A stretch of DNA of 33,979 nucleotides from Sphingobium quisquiliarum P25 (GTDB lineage: Bacteria > Pseudomonadota > Alphaproteobacteria > Sphingomonadales > Sphingomonadaceae), in the NCBI RefSeq assembly GCF_000445065.1, contig NZ_ATHO01000157.1, positions 1-33,979 on the forward strand, in the 5' to 3' direction. Made by a program: the position numbers and the translations under genes. Under the pieces are notes generated by a model, which ran no database searches, was not told where the DNA came from, and was given only the letters and a program-made list of their open reading frames with translations. Positions 18,187-26,767 of the stretch are shown piece after piece. Every line of letters starts with the position of its first letter. Position 1 is the stretch's first letter.

Positions 18187-18380
18187 CTTTTCCGCTATCC
18201 CATGCTTGTCATCCGGGTCCAAGACCCCGGTATCCGTTCGGGCCTGATGGAAGAGAAAGGGGCGATCCTACTCTAGCCCGGTCCCACAACGACCGGCGTT
18301 TTCACGATCCGTCCCCTTCGCCCGGGCCGGGGTGGCCACCCCGGCCCGGGCAATCCAGCATGACCCAAACGGACCGCAAT
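18187..18380 (-). other. Hairpin-rich noncoding end of the IS110 relic
   Basis: Upstream of the truncated IS110 recombinase (minus-strand sense) is about 190 nt with little coding potential and several inverted repeats: an imperfect stem at 18213-18230 (CCGGGTC / GACCCCGG), CCGGTC-N7-GACCGG at 18278-18296, and a 32-bp palindrome at 18320-18351. In characterised IS110 elements this noncoding end encodes the bridge RNA that guides recombination. A bridge-RNA relic here is an inference. Confidence 0.35.
18320..18351. repeat. 32-bp perfect GC palindrome
   Basis: Perfectly self-complementary over 32 bp, centred at 18335/18336 (TGG|CCA), with arms GCCCGGGCCGGGG. It is free of neighbouring T-runs, so it is not a typical intrinsic terminator. 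It sits in the noncoding end of an IS110 relic. Confidence 0.85.
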
Positions 18381-18504
18381 GTCATAAGATAAGCGCTTTT
18401 CGATCAATCTGATCATAGCCGCATGAACTGAAATAGTTAACACATTCCATGGGCTGGAGGATGTCGACGAGCTTGCCGATGCCCGTCTCTCGTCGCGGCG
18501 TTTC

Positions 18505-18624
18505 CCAACGGATCGCCGTCGATGGGGCAACGCCAAACCGCGCTGCTGCCGCGCGCCAACTCAACCCTTCGTCAATCGCGGGCAGAAGCCGCGTGCGCAA
18601 ATCCATCGAGAGCGGGTGACCCAT
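18505..18624 (-). pseudogene. IS630-family transposase N-terminal fragment
   Basis: The minus strand from ATG 18624 gives MGHPLSMDLRTRLLPAIDEG followed by RAAAARFGVAPSTAIRW, the helix-turn-helix opening of IS630-family transposases. Similarity ends after about 40 residues. The frame continues to 18382 with unrelated sequence, so this is a truncated relic. Confidence 0.7.
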
Positions 18625-18684
18625 CCACGCTAGCCTCCTTCACCAACAGGAAGTATGAATCAGAAATCCGGCCCAAAAGTAATT

Positions 18685-18714
18685 CCCTTTCGATTCAAAG
18701 CGGTTGAAAACCGC
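18685..18714 (+). repeat. Spaced motif, copy 2, with hairpin, upstream of gmd
   Basis: CCCTTTCGATTCA at 18685-18697 and AAACCGC at 18708-18714, spaced as in the copy at 15565. Here it overlaps a perfect hairpin AGCGGTT-GAA-AACCGCT (18699-18715). It lies about 200 bp before gmd. Confidence 0.5.
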
Positions 18715-18915
18715 TCTAAATCGTCACTACAGCCTAATGGCAATATAGCATTGGCGTACTCGAGTGCTCAGGCCGATTGACGGCGCAAGCCCACGACGCC
18801 ATGGTGCGCGCCAAAAATCCCTATAGGAGAACCATTGCCCTGCGTTGCGGCGCGCACCGCATGCAGACGAATGTATGACGTTGCGTGATCAGAGTTATTT
18901 GCAAAGAGGAAATAT

Positions 18916-19950
18916 ATGAAGACGGCGGTAGTGACCGGTATATCTGGACAGGACGGAGCTTATCTTGCCGAACTCCTGTTACAAAAAGGCTATAAGGTAT
19001 ATGGAACATACCGTCGCACAAGCTCGGTGAACTTCTGGCGGATCGAGGAGGTTGGCATTGCCAATCACCCCAATCTGACGCTGGTCGAATATGATCTGAC
19101 CGACCTGTCGTCCAGCATCCGCCTGCTGCAAACGACGGGCGCCACCGAAGTCTATAACCTTGCCGCGCAAAGCTTCGTTGGCGTCTCCTTTGATCAGCCC
19201 GCAACCACCGCAGAGATCACCGGCATAGGTCCGCTCAACCTCCTGGAAGCGATCCGCATCGTCGATCCCAAGATCCGCTTCTACCAGGCCAGTACCTCTG
19301 AGATGTTCGGCAAGGTCCAGGCGGTTCCCCAGGTGGAGGACACGCCTTTTTATCCGCGCAGCCCCTATGGCGTTGCCAAGCTGTACGCGCATTGGATCAC
19401 GGTCAATTATCGCGAAAGCTACGACATTTTCGGCTGCAGCGGCATTTTGTTCAACCATGAAAGCCCGCTGCGCGGCCGTGAGTTCGTGACCCGCAAGATC
19501 ACCGACAGCGTTGCCAAGATAAAGCTGGGCAAGCTCGATTGCCTTGAACTGGGCAATCTCGATCCGAAACGCGACTGGGGTTTTGCCAAGGAATATGTCG
19601 AAGGCATGTGGCGGATGCTCCAGGCCGATGAACCCGACACCTATGTTCTGGCGACCAACCGCACCGAAACCGTGCGCGATTTCGTGAAGATGGCTTTCAA
19701 GGCGGCTGAGATCGATGTCGAATTTTCCGGCAAGGAAGAGAATGAAATCGCGATCGACACCGCCACCGGCAAGACGGTGATGCGGGTCAATCCGCGCTTT
19801 TATCGTCCGGCTGAGGTCGATCTCCTTATCGGCAACCCGGAAAAGGCGACCAAGAAGCTGGGCTGGAAGCCGGAAACCACACTGGAACAGCTTTGCAAGA
19901 TGATGGTGGATGCCGACATCGTCCGAAACAGTGTAAATGCATCCTTCTGA
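18916..19950 (+). CDS. gmd: GDP-mannose 4,6-dehydratase
   Basis: Predicted 344 aa, the normal family length. It converts GDP-D-mannose to GDP-4-dehydro-6-deoxy-D-mannose in the cytoplasm using bound NADP. The N-terminal Rossmann motif [11 protein letters not shown] is at 7-17. The family's STSEMFG is at 126-132, the catalytic Tyr-Lys pair is in YGVAK (Tyr 151, Lys 155), and FNHESPLRG (179-187) is the Gmd signature. AGAGGAAA at 18905-18912 is a well-placed ribosome site. It is followed after 90 bp by rmd on the same strand, a pair that makes GDP-D-rhamnose. The upstream 290 bp contain IS debris, so its promoter may lie in that debris or in the spaced motif region. Confidence 0.95.
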   Translation: MKTAVVTGISGQDGAYLAELLLQKGYKVYGTYRRTSSVNFWRIEEVGIANHPNLTLVEYDLTDLSSSIRLLQTTGATEVYNLAAQSFVGVSFDQPATTAEITGIGPLNLLEAIRIVDPKIRFYQASTSEMFGKVQAVPQVEDTPFYPRSPYGVAKLYAHWITVNYRESYDIFGCSGILFNHESPLRGREFVTRKITDSVAKIKLGKLDCLELGNLDPKRDWGFAKEYVEGMWRMLQADEPDTYVLATNRTETVRDFVKMAFKAAEIDVEFSGKEENEIAIDTATGKTVMRVNPRFYRPAEVDLLIGNPEKATKKLGWKPETTLEQLCKMMVDADIVRNSVNASF

Positions 19951-20040
19951 TCTCCTTGACGGGGGTAAGGCGATGACAGGGAAGGTGATGCCCGGTGGCC
20001 AGCGCCGCCGCCGGGACCTCGCATCATCCGCTATGGTGAG

Positions 20041-20940
20041 ATGGCTATGAGCAAGATATTGGTTACCGGGGCGGACGGCTTTACAGGTCGCCATCTGACG
20101 GCATTGCTGGCGGAGCGGGGGCATGAAGTCATCGGCATCTCGCACAGCGCCATCACGGTTCCGGTGGAGGGGCTCGCGGCCGCTCATATATGCGACCTGA
20201 CCGATGCCCAGGCGCTAAGGGACATTCTCGCCATGGTACGGCCCGACAGGGTTGTACATCTGGCCGCCATCGCGTTCGTGTCTCATGGGGTTGTCGAGGA
20301 TATATATCGCACCAACATCGTGGGTACCCGCAACCTGCTGGAGGCGGTCAGCGCCGCCGGCGGCGTCGAAGCGGTGCTTCTGGCCAGCAGCGCCAATATC
20401 TACGGCAATCGCGTCAGCGGCGCGATCGATGAAAATGTCGCACCAGAGCCGATCAACGACTATGCCGTCAGCAAGCTCGCAATGGAATTTGTGGCTCGCC
20501 TTTATCAGGATCGCTTGCCGATCATCATCGCGCGGCCTTTCAACTATACTGGGGTCGGACAGGCCACCAATTTCGTGATCCCCAAGATCGTCGATCATGT
20601 CCGCCGCAAGGCCGCGACGATCGAGTTGGGCAATCTGGACGTGGCGCGGGACTTTTCCGACGTGCGCGATGTGGTGCTTGCCTATTCAGCTTTGCTGGAC
20701 GAACCCGAAGCCATTGGCCAGATTTTCAATATCTGCTCGGGCGAAGCTCATTCCCTGCGGGATATGATCTCGATGATTAAGGACATCTCGGGCCATGATT
20801 TCGAAGTAAAGGTCAATCCTGCCTTTGTCCGCGAGAATGAAGTGAAGATGCTGTGGGGCGACCGGACCAAGATCGAGCGGATGACCGGCCAGCGGCCAGC
20901 TTATACCTTGCATGATACGCTGGCATGGATGCTGGACTGA
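20041..20940 (+). CDS. rmd: GDP-6-deoxy-D-lyxo-4-hexulose reductase (GDP-D-rhamnose synthase)
   Basis: Predicted 299 aa; a second ATG two codons in (20047) is an equally good start. It is an SDR-type NAD(P)-binding enzyme with TGADGFTGRH at 9-18, the strand VVHLAA (71-76), SSANIYG (116-122) and catalytic YAVSK (Tyr 141, Lys 145). The length and its position directly after gmd fit Rmd, which reduces the Gmd product to GDP-D-rhamnose. GDP-fucose synthase is less likely because its epimerase-reductase signature is not apparent. The GDP-6-deoxy-D-talose-forming reductase (Tld type) cannot be excluded by inspection. It is convergent with the export operon. Confidence 0.82.
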   Translation: MAMSKILVTGADGFTGRHLTALLAERGHEVIGISHSAITVPVEGLAAAHICDLTDAQALRDILAMVRPDRVVHLAAIAFVSHGVVEDIYRTNIVGTRNLLEAVSAAGGVEAVLLASSANIYGNRVSGAIDENVAPEPINDYAVSKLAMEFVARLYQDRLPIIIARPFNYTGVGQATNFVIPKIVDHVRRKAATIELGNLDVARDFSDVRDVVLAYSALLDEPEAIGQIFNICSGEAHSLRDMISMIKDISGHDFEVKVNPAFVRENEVKMLWGDRTKIERMTGQRPAYTLHDTLAWMLD

Positions 20941-20954
20941 AGATCAGGTTACGT

Positions 20955-20971
20955 GTCGCATTTCTTGCGAC
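20955..20971. terminator. Hairpin between convergent rmd and kpsT
   Basis: GTCGCA-TTTCT-TGCGAC forms a perfect 6-bp stem with a 5-nt loop in the 51-bp space between two convergent genes. A bidirectional terminator role is plausible from its position, but a U-run is lacking. Confidence 0.35.
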
Positions 20972-20991
20972 CGCCATGCCTGAAAACGTCC

Positions 20992-21648
20992 CTAGCTGTG
21001 CAGATTGACCATGTGCTGGGCATAGGCCTGATCGAAATCCGGATAGAATTGCATGTCGCCTTCATGCAGGACTGCGAATCTCGAACAATGCGCGCGCACA
21101 TATTCCGTGTCGTGGGAGATGATCAGCATTGAGCGGTCGGCGCGCTTCTGGAAAAGTTCGATCGCGCATTTCTCATGAAATCTCGCATCGCCCACGGCAC
21201 TGACTTCGTCGATCAGATAGCAGTCGAACTCGATAATCATGGAAATGGCAAAGGCCAGGCGGGCGCGCATCCCTTGGGAATAGGATTTGACAGGTTCGCG
21301 CAGATAGAGGCCGAGTTCGGTAAAGTCCTGAACGAAATCGATATTTTCGGCATAATCCTGGTTATAGATGCGGCTGATGAAGCGCACATTGTCGAGACCG
21401 GTCAGCGCGCCTTGAAATGCTCCTCCAAAGGCGAGCGGCCAGGATACCGACATAGTCCGGGTGATCGTACCTGTCGTAGGTTGCTCGGCGCCGCTGACAA
21501 GCCTGATCAATGTGGATTTGCCGGCGCCGTTGCGCCCAAGAATGCCGAGTTTTTCGCCGCGATCGATGGCAAAGGAAATGTCATTCAGAACGACGCGATC
21601 GCCCTGGCGCGTCGGATAAACCTTATGAACATGATCGGCGATAATCAT
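20992..21648 (-). CDS. kpsT: Capsule export ABC transporter ATPase (KpsT-like)
   Basis: Predicted 218 aa from ATG 21648. It has Walker [10 protein letters not shown] (38-46), the ABC signature [11 protein letters not shown], Walker [13 protein letters not shown] and the switch His in LIISHD. The length matches KpsT/BexA/CtrD, and there is no C-terminal sugar-binding domain of the Wzt type. It powers movement of polysaccharide across the inner membrane with the permease encoded just upstream. The start overlaps the permease stop by four bases (ATGA, 21645-21648), showing translational coupling. The open frame extends further upstream but that part lies inside the permease. Confidence 0.93.
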   Translation of the reverse strand: MIIADHVHKVYPTRQGDRVVLNDISFAIDRGEKLGILGRNGAGKSTLIRLVSGAEQPTTGTITRTMSVSWPLAFGGAFQGALTGLDNVRFISRIYNQDYAENIDFVQDFTELGLYLREPVKSYSQGMRARLAFAISMIIEFDCYLIDEVSAVGDARFHEKCAIELFQKRADRSMLIISHDTEYVRAHCSRFAVLHEGDMQFYPDFDQAYAQHMVNLHS

Positions 21649-22445
21649 TCGGGTGTAATCTCTCGATTGACGACGGCGACTTGTGCCAACGCCAAAAGGG
21701 TAAGGGCGATGCAGCATCCCACCAGGTAGGGCAGGTCGTAATATGCGTGGATCTTGTTGCCGAAATACCCTTCGCGTACGATCTCAACGCCATTTACCAT
21801 GGGAATATAGAGTGCATATTTCTGCACCGAATTGGGCAGGGCCGAAACCATGAAGGCCGCCCCTGAAAGCGGAAAGGTGATATAGGAGGCCGGATGCCAT
21901 AAGCGTTCGACCAACTCGCTTTTTTCCGCCAGAGCTCCCAGCAGCATGGCCAGGCTTCCGCCGAACCATGCAAGAAGAAGCCAGCCCCCCACTACCGTTA
22001 GAACATCTTCGGGCGGCTCCAGCCAACCGATATAGATGTAGAACAGGCTGAGGGTGACGAACGAAATCGTCGCCCCGCCAGCTTCCAGAATAAGCCGGGC
22101 CAGGAAAACATCGATCGCCTTGACATTGCGATGATACATGAGCGCCAGATTGGGCTCTATCGCGCCGATGCACCGCGACGGCATATTGCGCCACAATAGA
22201 ACGCTTGAGTAGCCCGTCAGTGCGAACGCAACGATCGGCAGCGATGAGCCATGAACCGATTTCGACAGCGTCCAAAGGATCGTGACCCCGGTTGTGAACA
22301 GCATCGGCTCAACGAACAGCCACAGGAAACCGATATTGTGGCGCCCATAGCGAGTCAGAATTTCGCGCATGAGCAGCGCATAGATGACTCGCCCCTGGAT
22401 CGCCGCGCTGCGGCGCAAGGTGGCCAGTTGCGAAAGGGTCGTCAC
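21645..22445 (-). CDS. kpsM: Capsule export ABC transporter permease (KpsM-like)
   Basis: Predicted 266 aa starting at GTG 22445, 7 bp after the kpsE-like stop. This start places the conserved [19 protein letters not shown] segment at the family-typical distance from the N-terminus. Several hydrophobic segments are visible (for example [43 protein letters not shown], and a C-terminal [14 protein letters not shown]). ABC-2 type polysaccharide permease features include [14 protein letters not shown] and [18 protein letters not shown], closely matching the KpsM pattern. It forms the inner-membrane channel with the KpsT-like ATPase. Confidence 0.92.
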   Translation of the reverse strand: MTTLSQLATLRRSAAIQGRVIYALLMREILTRYGRHNIGFLWLFVEPMLFTTGVTILWTLSKSVHGSSLPIVAFALTGYSSVLLWRNMPSRCIGAIEPNLALMYHRNVKAIDVFLARLILEAGGATISFVTLSLFYIYIGWLEPPEDVLTVVGGWLLLAWFGGSLAMLLGALAEKSELVERLWHPASYITFPLSGAAFMVSALPNSVQKYALYIPMVNGVEIVREGYFGNKIHAYYDLPYLVGCCIALTLLALAQVAVVNREITPE

Positions 22446-22452
22446 GCCGTCG

Positions 22453-23625
22453 TCAGTCCCGGTGTTCCAGCATGCCCGCGACCAGCATGCTGATGATGCC
22501 CCATGCAGCAAGGCCCAGGATCAGTGTCGACAAAATCCCGCGTAAGCGCCGCGGTTCCAGGGGTTCGTCGGGCATATTGGGTTGGACGATGCGCTCGACA
22601 TAGGCCTGCTTGCGGTTGGCTTCGTTCCGCGCGTCATTCAGCGCGGCCATGGCGCCGGCCAGCTGCTTCTCGGCGAACTGGTTGTCCAGAAGAACCCGCT
22701 GATACTGAGCCGCGCGCGAGGACAGCGATTTGCTGCTGCCGGCGACCAGGCCGAGCTGCTTGTTGATCTCGTCGTTCAGGCTTTGCGCCCGCGCGGCCAG
22801 AACCTCTATCTGGGGGTTCTGGGGCGAAACCGTGCGCGTTTCCGTCAATTGGGTGCGGGTCGCGATCAGCTCGTCCTGAAGCTTGGAAATCATCTGGATC
22901 TGGACGGTCGCCTGCTTTTCCGGGTCCACGATCCCGACGGCATTGCGATAGGAGGAAAGCGCCACTGCCGACTTTTGCGAAAAGGCCCTAGCCTCGTCGA
23001 CCTCTCTCTGGGCAAAGCGGATCAGGTCCTGGCGTCCGCGTTCATTGAGCTTGTTGACGGTGGCCTCGGCCATTTCGAGCAGCTGCTCGTTGAACCGCCG
23101 GGCATCCTGCGGGGTGTAGGCCCGCATCGTCAGGGTGACGATGGAAGAAGAGGTTTCGTATTTTACGTCGACCTTCTTCTTGTAATATTTGTACAAATCC
23201 TCGAACGTGTCCGCTCCGCCCAAGCCAGGGAAGCGGTCGAAGACCGATATGGAAGGCGCCGAATAGGCCCGCAGAAAGGCATTTTTCCGGTTGAGCGCCG
23301 CCAGCGCGTCGCGCGACAGGACATAATCCTGGGCTGCATAAACCTCGTCGCCCGCATTGGCGAAGCCGGAGCTCTTGAACAGCGCGCCAAGCCCTGACGG
23401 CGTCGATTTTTCGGGGCTTCGCACGGTGAAGCGGGATTCGGAAATATAGACGTCCGACGCGATGAAGCCGTAATAGATGATTGCCAGCAGGGTCGGAATG
23501 ATGACCGTGAACAGGAAAAGCGGGCCGACCTTCTTCAATTTGTCTGCGATCATATATGGCACGCTTTTCTGATCTTCCTGCGGATGCACAACGCCCGGTT
23601 CCGTTTCAGCATGAGCGGTATGCAT
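22453..23625 (-). CDS. kpsE: Capsule export inner-membrane protein (KpsE/BexC/CtrB-like)
   Basis: Predicted 390 aa from ATG 23625 (the frame continues to a TTG at 23637). A first membrane helix is at about 36-55 (LFLFTVIIPTLLAIIYYGFI), then SESRFTVRSPEKS, then a long periplasmic alpha-helical region with coiled-coil character (~170-345). It ends in a PNMPDEPLEPRRL proline segment and a C-terminal membrane helix (~366-387). This is the polysaccharide co-polymerase type 3 layout that bridges the ABC transporter to the outer-membrane channel. It is first in the minus-strand export operon, divergent from the outer-membrane lipoprotein gene. Confidence 0.92.
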   Translation of the reverse strand: MHTAHAETEPGVVHPQEDQKSVPYMIADKLKKVGPLFLFTVIIPTLLAIIYYGFIASDVYISESRFTVRSPEKSTPSGLGALFKSSGFANAGDEVYAAQDYVLSRDALAALNRKNAFLRAYSAPSISVFDRFPGLGGADTFEDLYKYYKKKVDVKYETSSSIVTLTMRAYTPQDARRFNEQLLEMAEATVNKLNERGRQDLIRFAQREVDEARAFSQKSAVALSSYRNAVGIVDPEKQATVQIQMISKLQDELIATRTQLTETRTVSPQNPQIEVLAARAQSLNDEINKQLGLVAGSSKSLSSRAAQYQRVLLDNQFAEKQLAGAMAALNDARNEANRKQAYVERIVQPNMPDEPLEPRRLRGILSTLILGLAAWGIISMLVAGMLEHRD

Positions 23626-23942
23626 AAAGCTAATCAATCCTGATACAAGCCAGCATCCGCTTGCGATACGGGCAGCGCCCGGCCCTAGCGGGCTCCTTCC
23701 TCATCGTCCAGCGGGCTGCACGAAAAGTCTCGATTTTGTTCTGCGCAAATGTGGTCTGCGTCCCACACACGACGCGATCATCCAGGTTTCGGAGAAAGTG
23801 GCGCCGCTTTGTCTAAAACTCTTCTCAGGAGCGAAGCGTTTATCTGCGTCCTTGATCCCTCTGCGTGGTTCAGCCATAGGTCGGCGCCCTTCGCCCATGA
23901 TTGTGCCGCGTGTCTGTAATAGTTGGATCTGGCAGGACCTCG
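23626..23942. promoter_or_regulatory. Divergent control region of the export genes
   Basis: About 317 bp between the two divergent export genes. It should contain promoters for both, but no convincing -35/-10 pair stands out on either strand. An AGGA ribosome site at 23934-23937 precedes the plus-strand ATG by 5 nt. No small gene is recognised. Confidence 0.4.
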
Positions 23943-25127
23943 ATGACCAAGAAAAAGATGTCAGTCCGTATGGCGGGGGCGGCATGCCTTACCATGGCGC
24001 TTTCGGGTTGTGCCATCATGTCGGCGTCCGGACCGTCCGCTCGGGGTATCAGAGCCGAGCGCGATCAGACGGTCGATGAAGCCCAGATCAAGCTCGTGGA
24101 CGTCACCGACGCGATCACGCGCCACCTGCTTGCCAATGCCCACCACGCTTCCTTTGCCGAGGATCTGGGCGAAGGCAGGCCGATCGGCTCGGTCATAGGC
24201 CAGGGCGACGTGCTCGACATCGCGATCTGGGAAGCGCCGCCCGCGACGCTGTTTGGCAGTTCGGGCAGCGATCTTCGGCTTGGGTCGACCAGTTCAGGTT
24301 CCCTCGCGCGCGGTTCGTCCCTGCCCGAACAGATGGTCGACAGCGATGGGATGATCGCCATTCCGTTCATCGGTCGGGTCCAGGCGGCGGGGCGCACCCC
24401 GCAGGACATCGCCAGGACCATCACCTCACGCCTCGCCGGCATGGCGCATCAGCCTCAGGCGATCGTGCGCCTGTCGCGCAACGCAGCTGCCAATGTCACC
24501 GTGGTGGGCGAGGTCGCCAATAGTGCCCGCGTGCCGCTCACGTCGCGCGGCGAACGCGTCCTCGACATTCTGGCGACCGCGGGCGGCGTGCGGCAGCCGG
24601 TCGGCAAGATGACGGTCCAGATTACCCGGGGCATGAAGACCACCGCGCTGCCGCTGGACACGGTGATCCGCGATCCCCGGCAGAATGTCCGGCTTGAACC
24701 CGACGATGTCATGACCCTGCTGTATCAGCCCTACAGCTTCACAGCCCTGGGCGCGATCGGCAAGAATGACGAACTGCCCTTCGAAGCGACCGGCCTGACG
24801 CTGGCGCAGGCGCTGGGCCGCATTTCAGGACTCCAGGATTCGCGTGCCGATGTGAAGGGCGTGTTCATCTTCCGCTTTGAAGATCCTGCTGCGCTCGACC
24901 CTGCAACCCGCGAGGGCGCCCGGCTCACCCCGGAGGGCAAGGTGCCGGTCATCTACCGCATCAACATGAAGGATCCTTCCAGCTTCTTCATCGCGCAAAG
25001 CTTTCCGATCCGGAATAGGGACGTTCTTTACGTTTCCAACGCGCCCTTGGCGGACATCCAGAAATTCGTGAACGTGATCTACTCCACCTTCCTGCCCGCT
25101 GCGACGACCGCGACGGCGTTCAGGTAA
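23943..25127 (+). CDS. Outer-membrane polysaccharide export lipoprotein (Wza/BexD-like)
   Basis: Predicted 394 aa from ATG 23943, chosen for its AGGA ribosome site and because it gives a normal lipoprotein signal: a positive MTKKK start, a hydrophobic core, and lipobox LSGC with Cys 23. The polysaccharide-export domain begins at about 86 (GQGDVLDIAIWEAPP), followed by DGMIAIPFIGRVQAAGRTPQDIA. SLBB-like segments follow (VTVVGEVANSARVPL; ITRGMKTTALPLDTVI; LEPDDVMTLLYQP; FTALGAIGKNDELPF). This family forms the octameric outer-membrane channel of ABC-dependent capsule systems (BexD/CtrA/KpsD). It should pair with the KpsE-like protein encoded divergently. Confidence 0.92.
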   Translation: MTKKKMSVRMAGAACLTMALSGCAIMSASGPSARGIRAERDQTVDEAQIKLVDVTDAITRHLLANAHHASFAEDLGEGRPIGSVIGQGDVLDIAIWEAPPATLFGSSGSDLRLGSTSSGSLARGSSLPEQMVDSDGMIAIPFIGRVQAAGRTPQDIARTITSRLAGMAHQPQAIVRLSRNAAANVTVVGEVANSARVPLTSRGERVLDILATAGGVRQPVGKMTVQITRGMKTTALPLDTVIRDPRQNVRLEPDDVMTLLYQPYSFTALGAIGKNDELPFEATGLTLAQALGRISGLQDSRADVKGVFIFRFEDPAALDPATREGARLTPEGKVPVIYRINMKDPSSFFIAQSFPIRNRDVLYVSNAPLADIQKFVNVIYSTFLPAATTATAFR

Positions 25128-25175
25128 GGACTTGGGCAGATAACTGCCTAGCCCGCACATTGGAGTAGGATAGTC

Positions 25176-26414
25176 GTGAAGCCTTTCTGGGACCTGATGC
25201 CCTGCCGGATCGAACAGGCGGCGACATCCGGTCCGATCCGCAAGCTGCGCGCCCGGTGGCAGCGGTCCCGGCTGTCCTCCTCGCCGCCGCAGCTCATGGG
25301 ACAGCGAAGGCGGCTGTTCGTCGATTTGGCCGTCATCAGCCGGCATGATGCGGGAACGGGCATCCAGCGGGTGGTGCGCGCGCTTGCGCTTGCGCTGATC
25401 GACGAAAACCCGGCGGACTGGGACGTCCGCTTTGTCGCGGCCGATCGCCGTCGCCCCTATCATGTCATTGCCTGGCCCGATGCCAGCAAGCTGGTCGGGC
25501 CGGAGGACATGACGGCAAGGCCCGGCGACCTGTTCCTCGGGCTTGATTTCTCCCTCGACACCGTCCGCCGTTATCGCCGCCAACTGACCCGGTTCCAGCG
25601 CGACGGCGGGCGTCTCTGGTTCCTTGTGTGCGACCTGCTGCCGGTCGAACGGCCCAAATGGTTCTCGCCCAACAATGTCCTGCGCTACAAGGCATGGCTT
25701 GATGCCATTGCCAGCCTTGCCGAAGGGTTTCTGTGTATATCCGGCCAGACGGAGGAAGACCTGCGGCGGGTGATGGCCGCGCGGTACGGCCTCAGCGGAG
25801 GTTATCGTACCAGTGTGGTGCCAATGGGACATGACATCCGCGAATCTCTGCTGGATCCAGTGGCGGTGGCCGACAGTCCCGTGCGGTTCGACACCAGTTT
25901 GCCCTTCTCACTGATGGTGGGGACGCTGGAACCGCGCAAGGGGCATGCCGACATTCTGGCCGCCTTCAGCGAGCTCTGGCGTCAGGGAGCTGACGACCGC
26001 CTGGTGCTGGTGGGCCGAATGGGGTGGGGGGTGGAAGGACTGCGCGACGCCATCCGCACCCATCCCGAACATGGCGGCAAATTGCTGTGGTTCGATGATG
26101 TCGACGATCTGGAACTGGAGTGCATCTACCAGGCCTGCCAAGGCGTCATCATCGCCTCCCATGCCGAAGGCTTCGGACTGCCCCTGATCGAGGCGCTGGG
26201 GCATGACAAGCCGGTCCTGGCGCGCGACCTGCCGATCTTCCGCATTCATGAGAGGCTTGGCGTTCGCTATTTCCCGGCAGATGCATCCCCGGCGCAAATA
26301 GGCGCCTGCGTCCGGCAATGGGTTGACCATGCACAAGAGAAGAAAATTCAAATACTCCGGCCAAGTGCGAGCTGGGAATTATCTGCTCAGGTGCTGCTAT
26401 CAGCGTTCGCCTGA
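25176..26414 (+). CDS. GT4 glycosyltransferase, single domain
   Basis: Predicted 412 aa, starting at GTG 25176 with GGAGTAGG 7-14 nt upstream. The N-terminal motif is LFVDLAVISRHDAGTGIQRVVRA. The donor domain has SLMVGTLEPRKGHADILAAF and HAEGFGLPLIEALGHDKPVLA. The whole protein parallels the third domain of the 1,387-residue glycosyltransferase at 11208, so the two probably share a donor type or acceptor fold. It follows the export lipoprotein gene by 48 bp and is likely co-transcribed. A role as an initiating or adaptor glycosyltransferase at the base of the polymer is possible but unproven. Immediately downstream lies a broken phosphomannomutase piece. Confidence 0.87.
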   Translation: MKPFWDLMPCRIEQAATSGPIRKLRARWQRSRLSSSPPQLMGQRRRLFVDLAVISRHDAGTGIQRVVRALALALIDENPADWDVRFVAADRRRPYHVIAWPDASKLVGPEDMTARPGDLFLGLDFSLDTVRRYRRQLTRFQRDGGRLWFLVCDLLPVERPKWFSPNNVLRYKAWLDAIASLAEGFLCISGQTEEDLRRVMAARYGLSGGYRTSVVPMGHDIRESLLDPVAVADSPVRFDTSLPFSLMVGTLEPRKGHADILAAFSELWRQGADDRLVLVGRMGWGVEGLRDAIRTHPEHGGKLLWFDDVDDLELECIYQACQGVIIASHAEGFGLPLIEALGHDKPVLARDLPIFRIHERLGVRYFPADASPAQIGACVRQWVDHAQEKKIQILRPSASWELSAQVLLSAFA

Positions 26415-26565
26415 GCGTCTCCTGCCTGATCTGTTCAATGAACAGGGGATGTTGAAGAAGGCGCAGCCCGCACCGTTGATCGACGTCCGCCCTATATCGC
26501 GCGCCATGTCGATGCGTTCGGTTACCAGGGCGCTCTCAGACCTAAAGCTGGCGTCTATGAACATT
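26415..26565 (+). pseudogene. Phosphomannomutase fragment
   Basis: Starting around 26422 the sequence reads LPDLFNEQGMLKKAQPAPLIDV and, after a one-base frame change near 26490, PYIARHVDAFGYQGAL then KAGVYEH and a stop. This aligns with residues ~148-196 of the intact ManB encoded at 29408-30901 (LPDLFDDEGMLRESQPIAPL, PYIARYVDAF, KLGVYEH). It clearly differs from it, so it is a remnant of a second, divergent mutase gene, not a recent copy. No catalytic loops remain. Confidence 0.75.
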
Positions 26566-26767
26566 AAGCGGAGCCTTGTAATCGACTTAGAGATTGCGCC
26601 CCTCGGCCCGCATCCCATCTGAGGCAGGGCAAAAGCATCGAAACGCTTCAGAGCGCGCGCATGTACCTTCAGACGCCCGCTGTTTTCTTGGGCCCTTTCC
26701 TGATCGAGCCCGATATAGTGTTCCATGGCCCGAGCGTTGGCATGGAACTGAGGGGAGGGCGATTAGT
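26566..26767. other. Unassigned spacer
   Basis: No gene is supported. A minus-strand frame from 26726 begins MEHYIGLDQ, faintly like an IS110 N-terminus, but similarity stops after eight or nine residues. It ends at the CTAG (26768-26771) where the next IS begins. Confidence 0.3.

Noticed and set aside
18922..18935. GGCGGTAG resembling the ops element of RfaH-controlled polysaccharide operons
   Set aside because: It lies inside the gmd coding region as normal codons for TAVVT, and ops/RfaH control is known from gammaproteobacteria; no JUMPstart context exists.
25128..25175. GGCAG-ATAA-CTGCC hairpin after the export lipoprotein gene as a terminator
   Set aside because: The 5-bp stem is short, has no U-run, and the next gene follows in 48 bp with its own ribosome site, so read-through is more likely.
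26703..26726. MEHYIGLD-like start on the minus strand as an IS110 relic
   Set aside because: Only eight or nine residues resemble IS110; the rest of the frame has no similarity.
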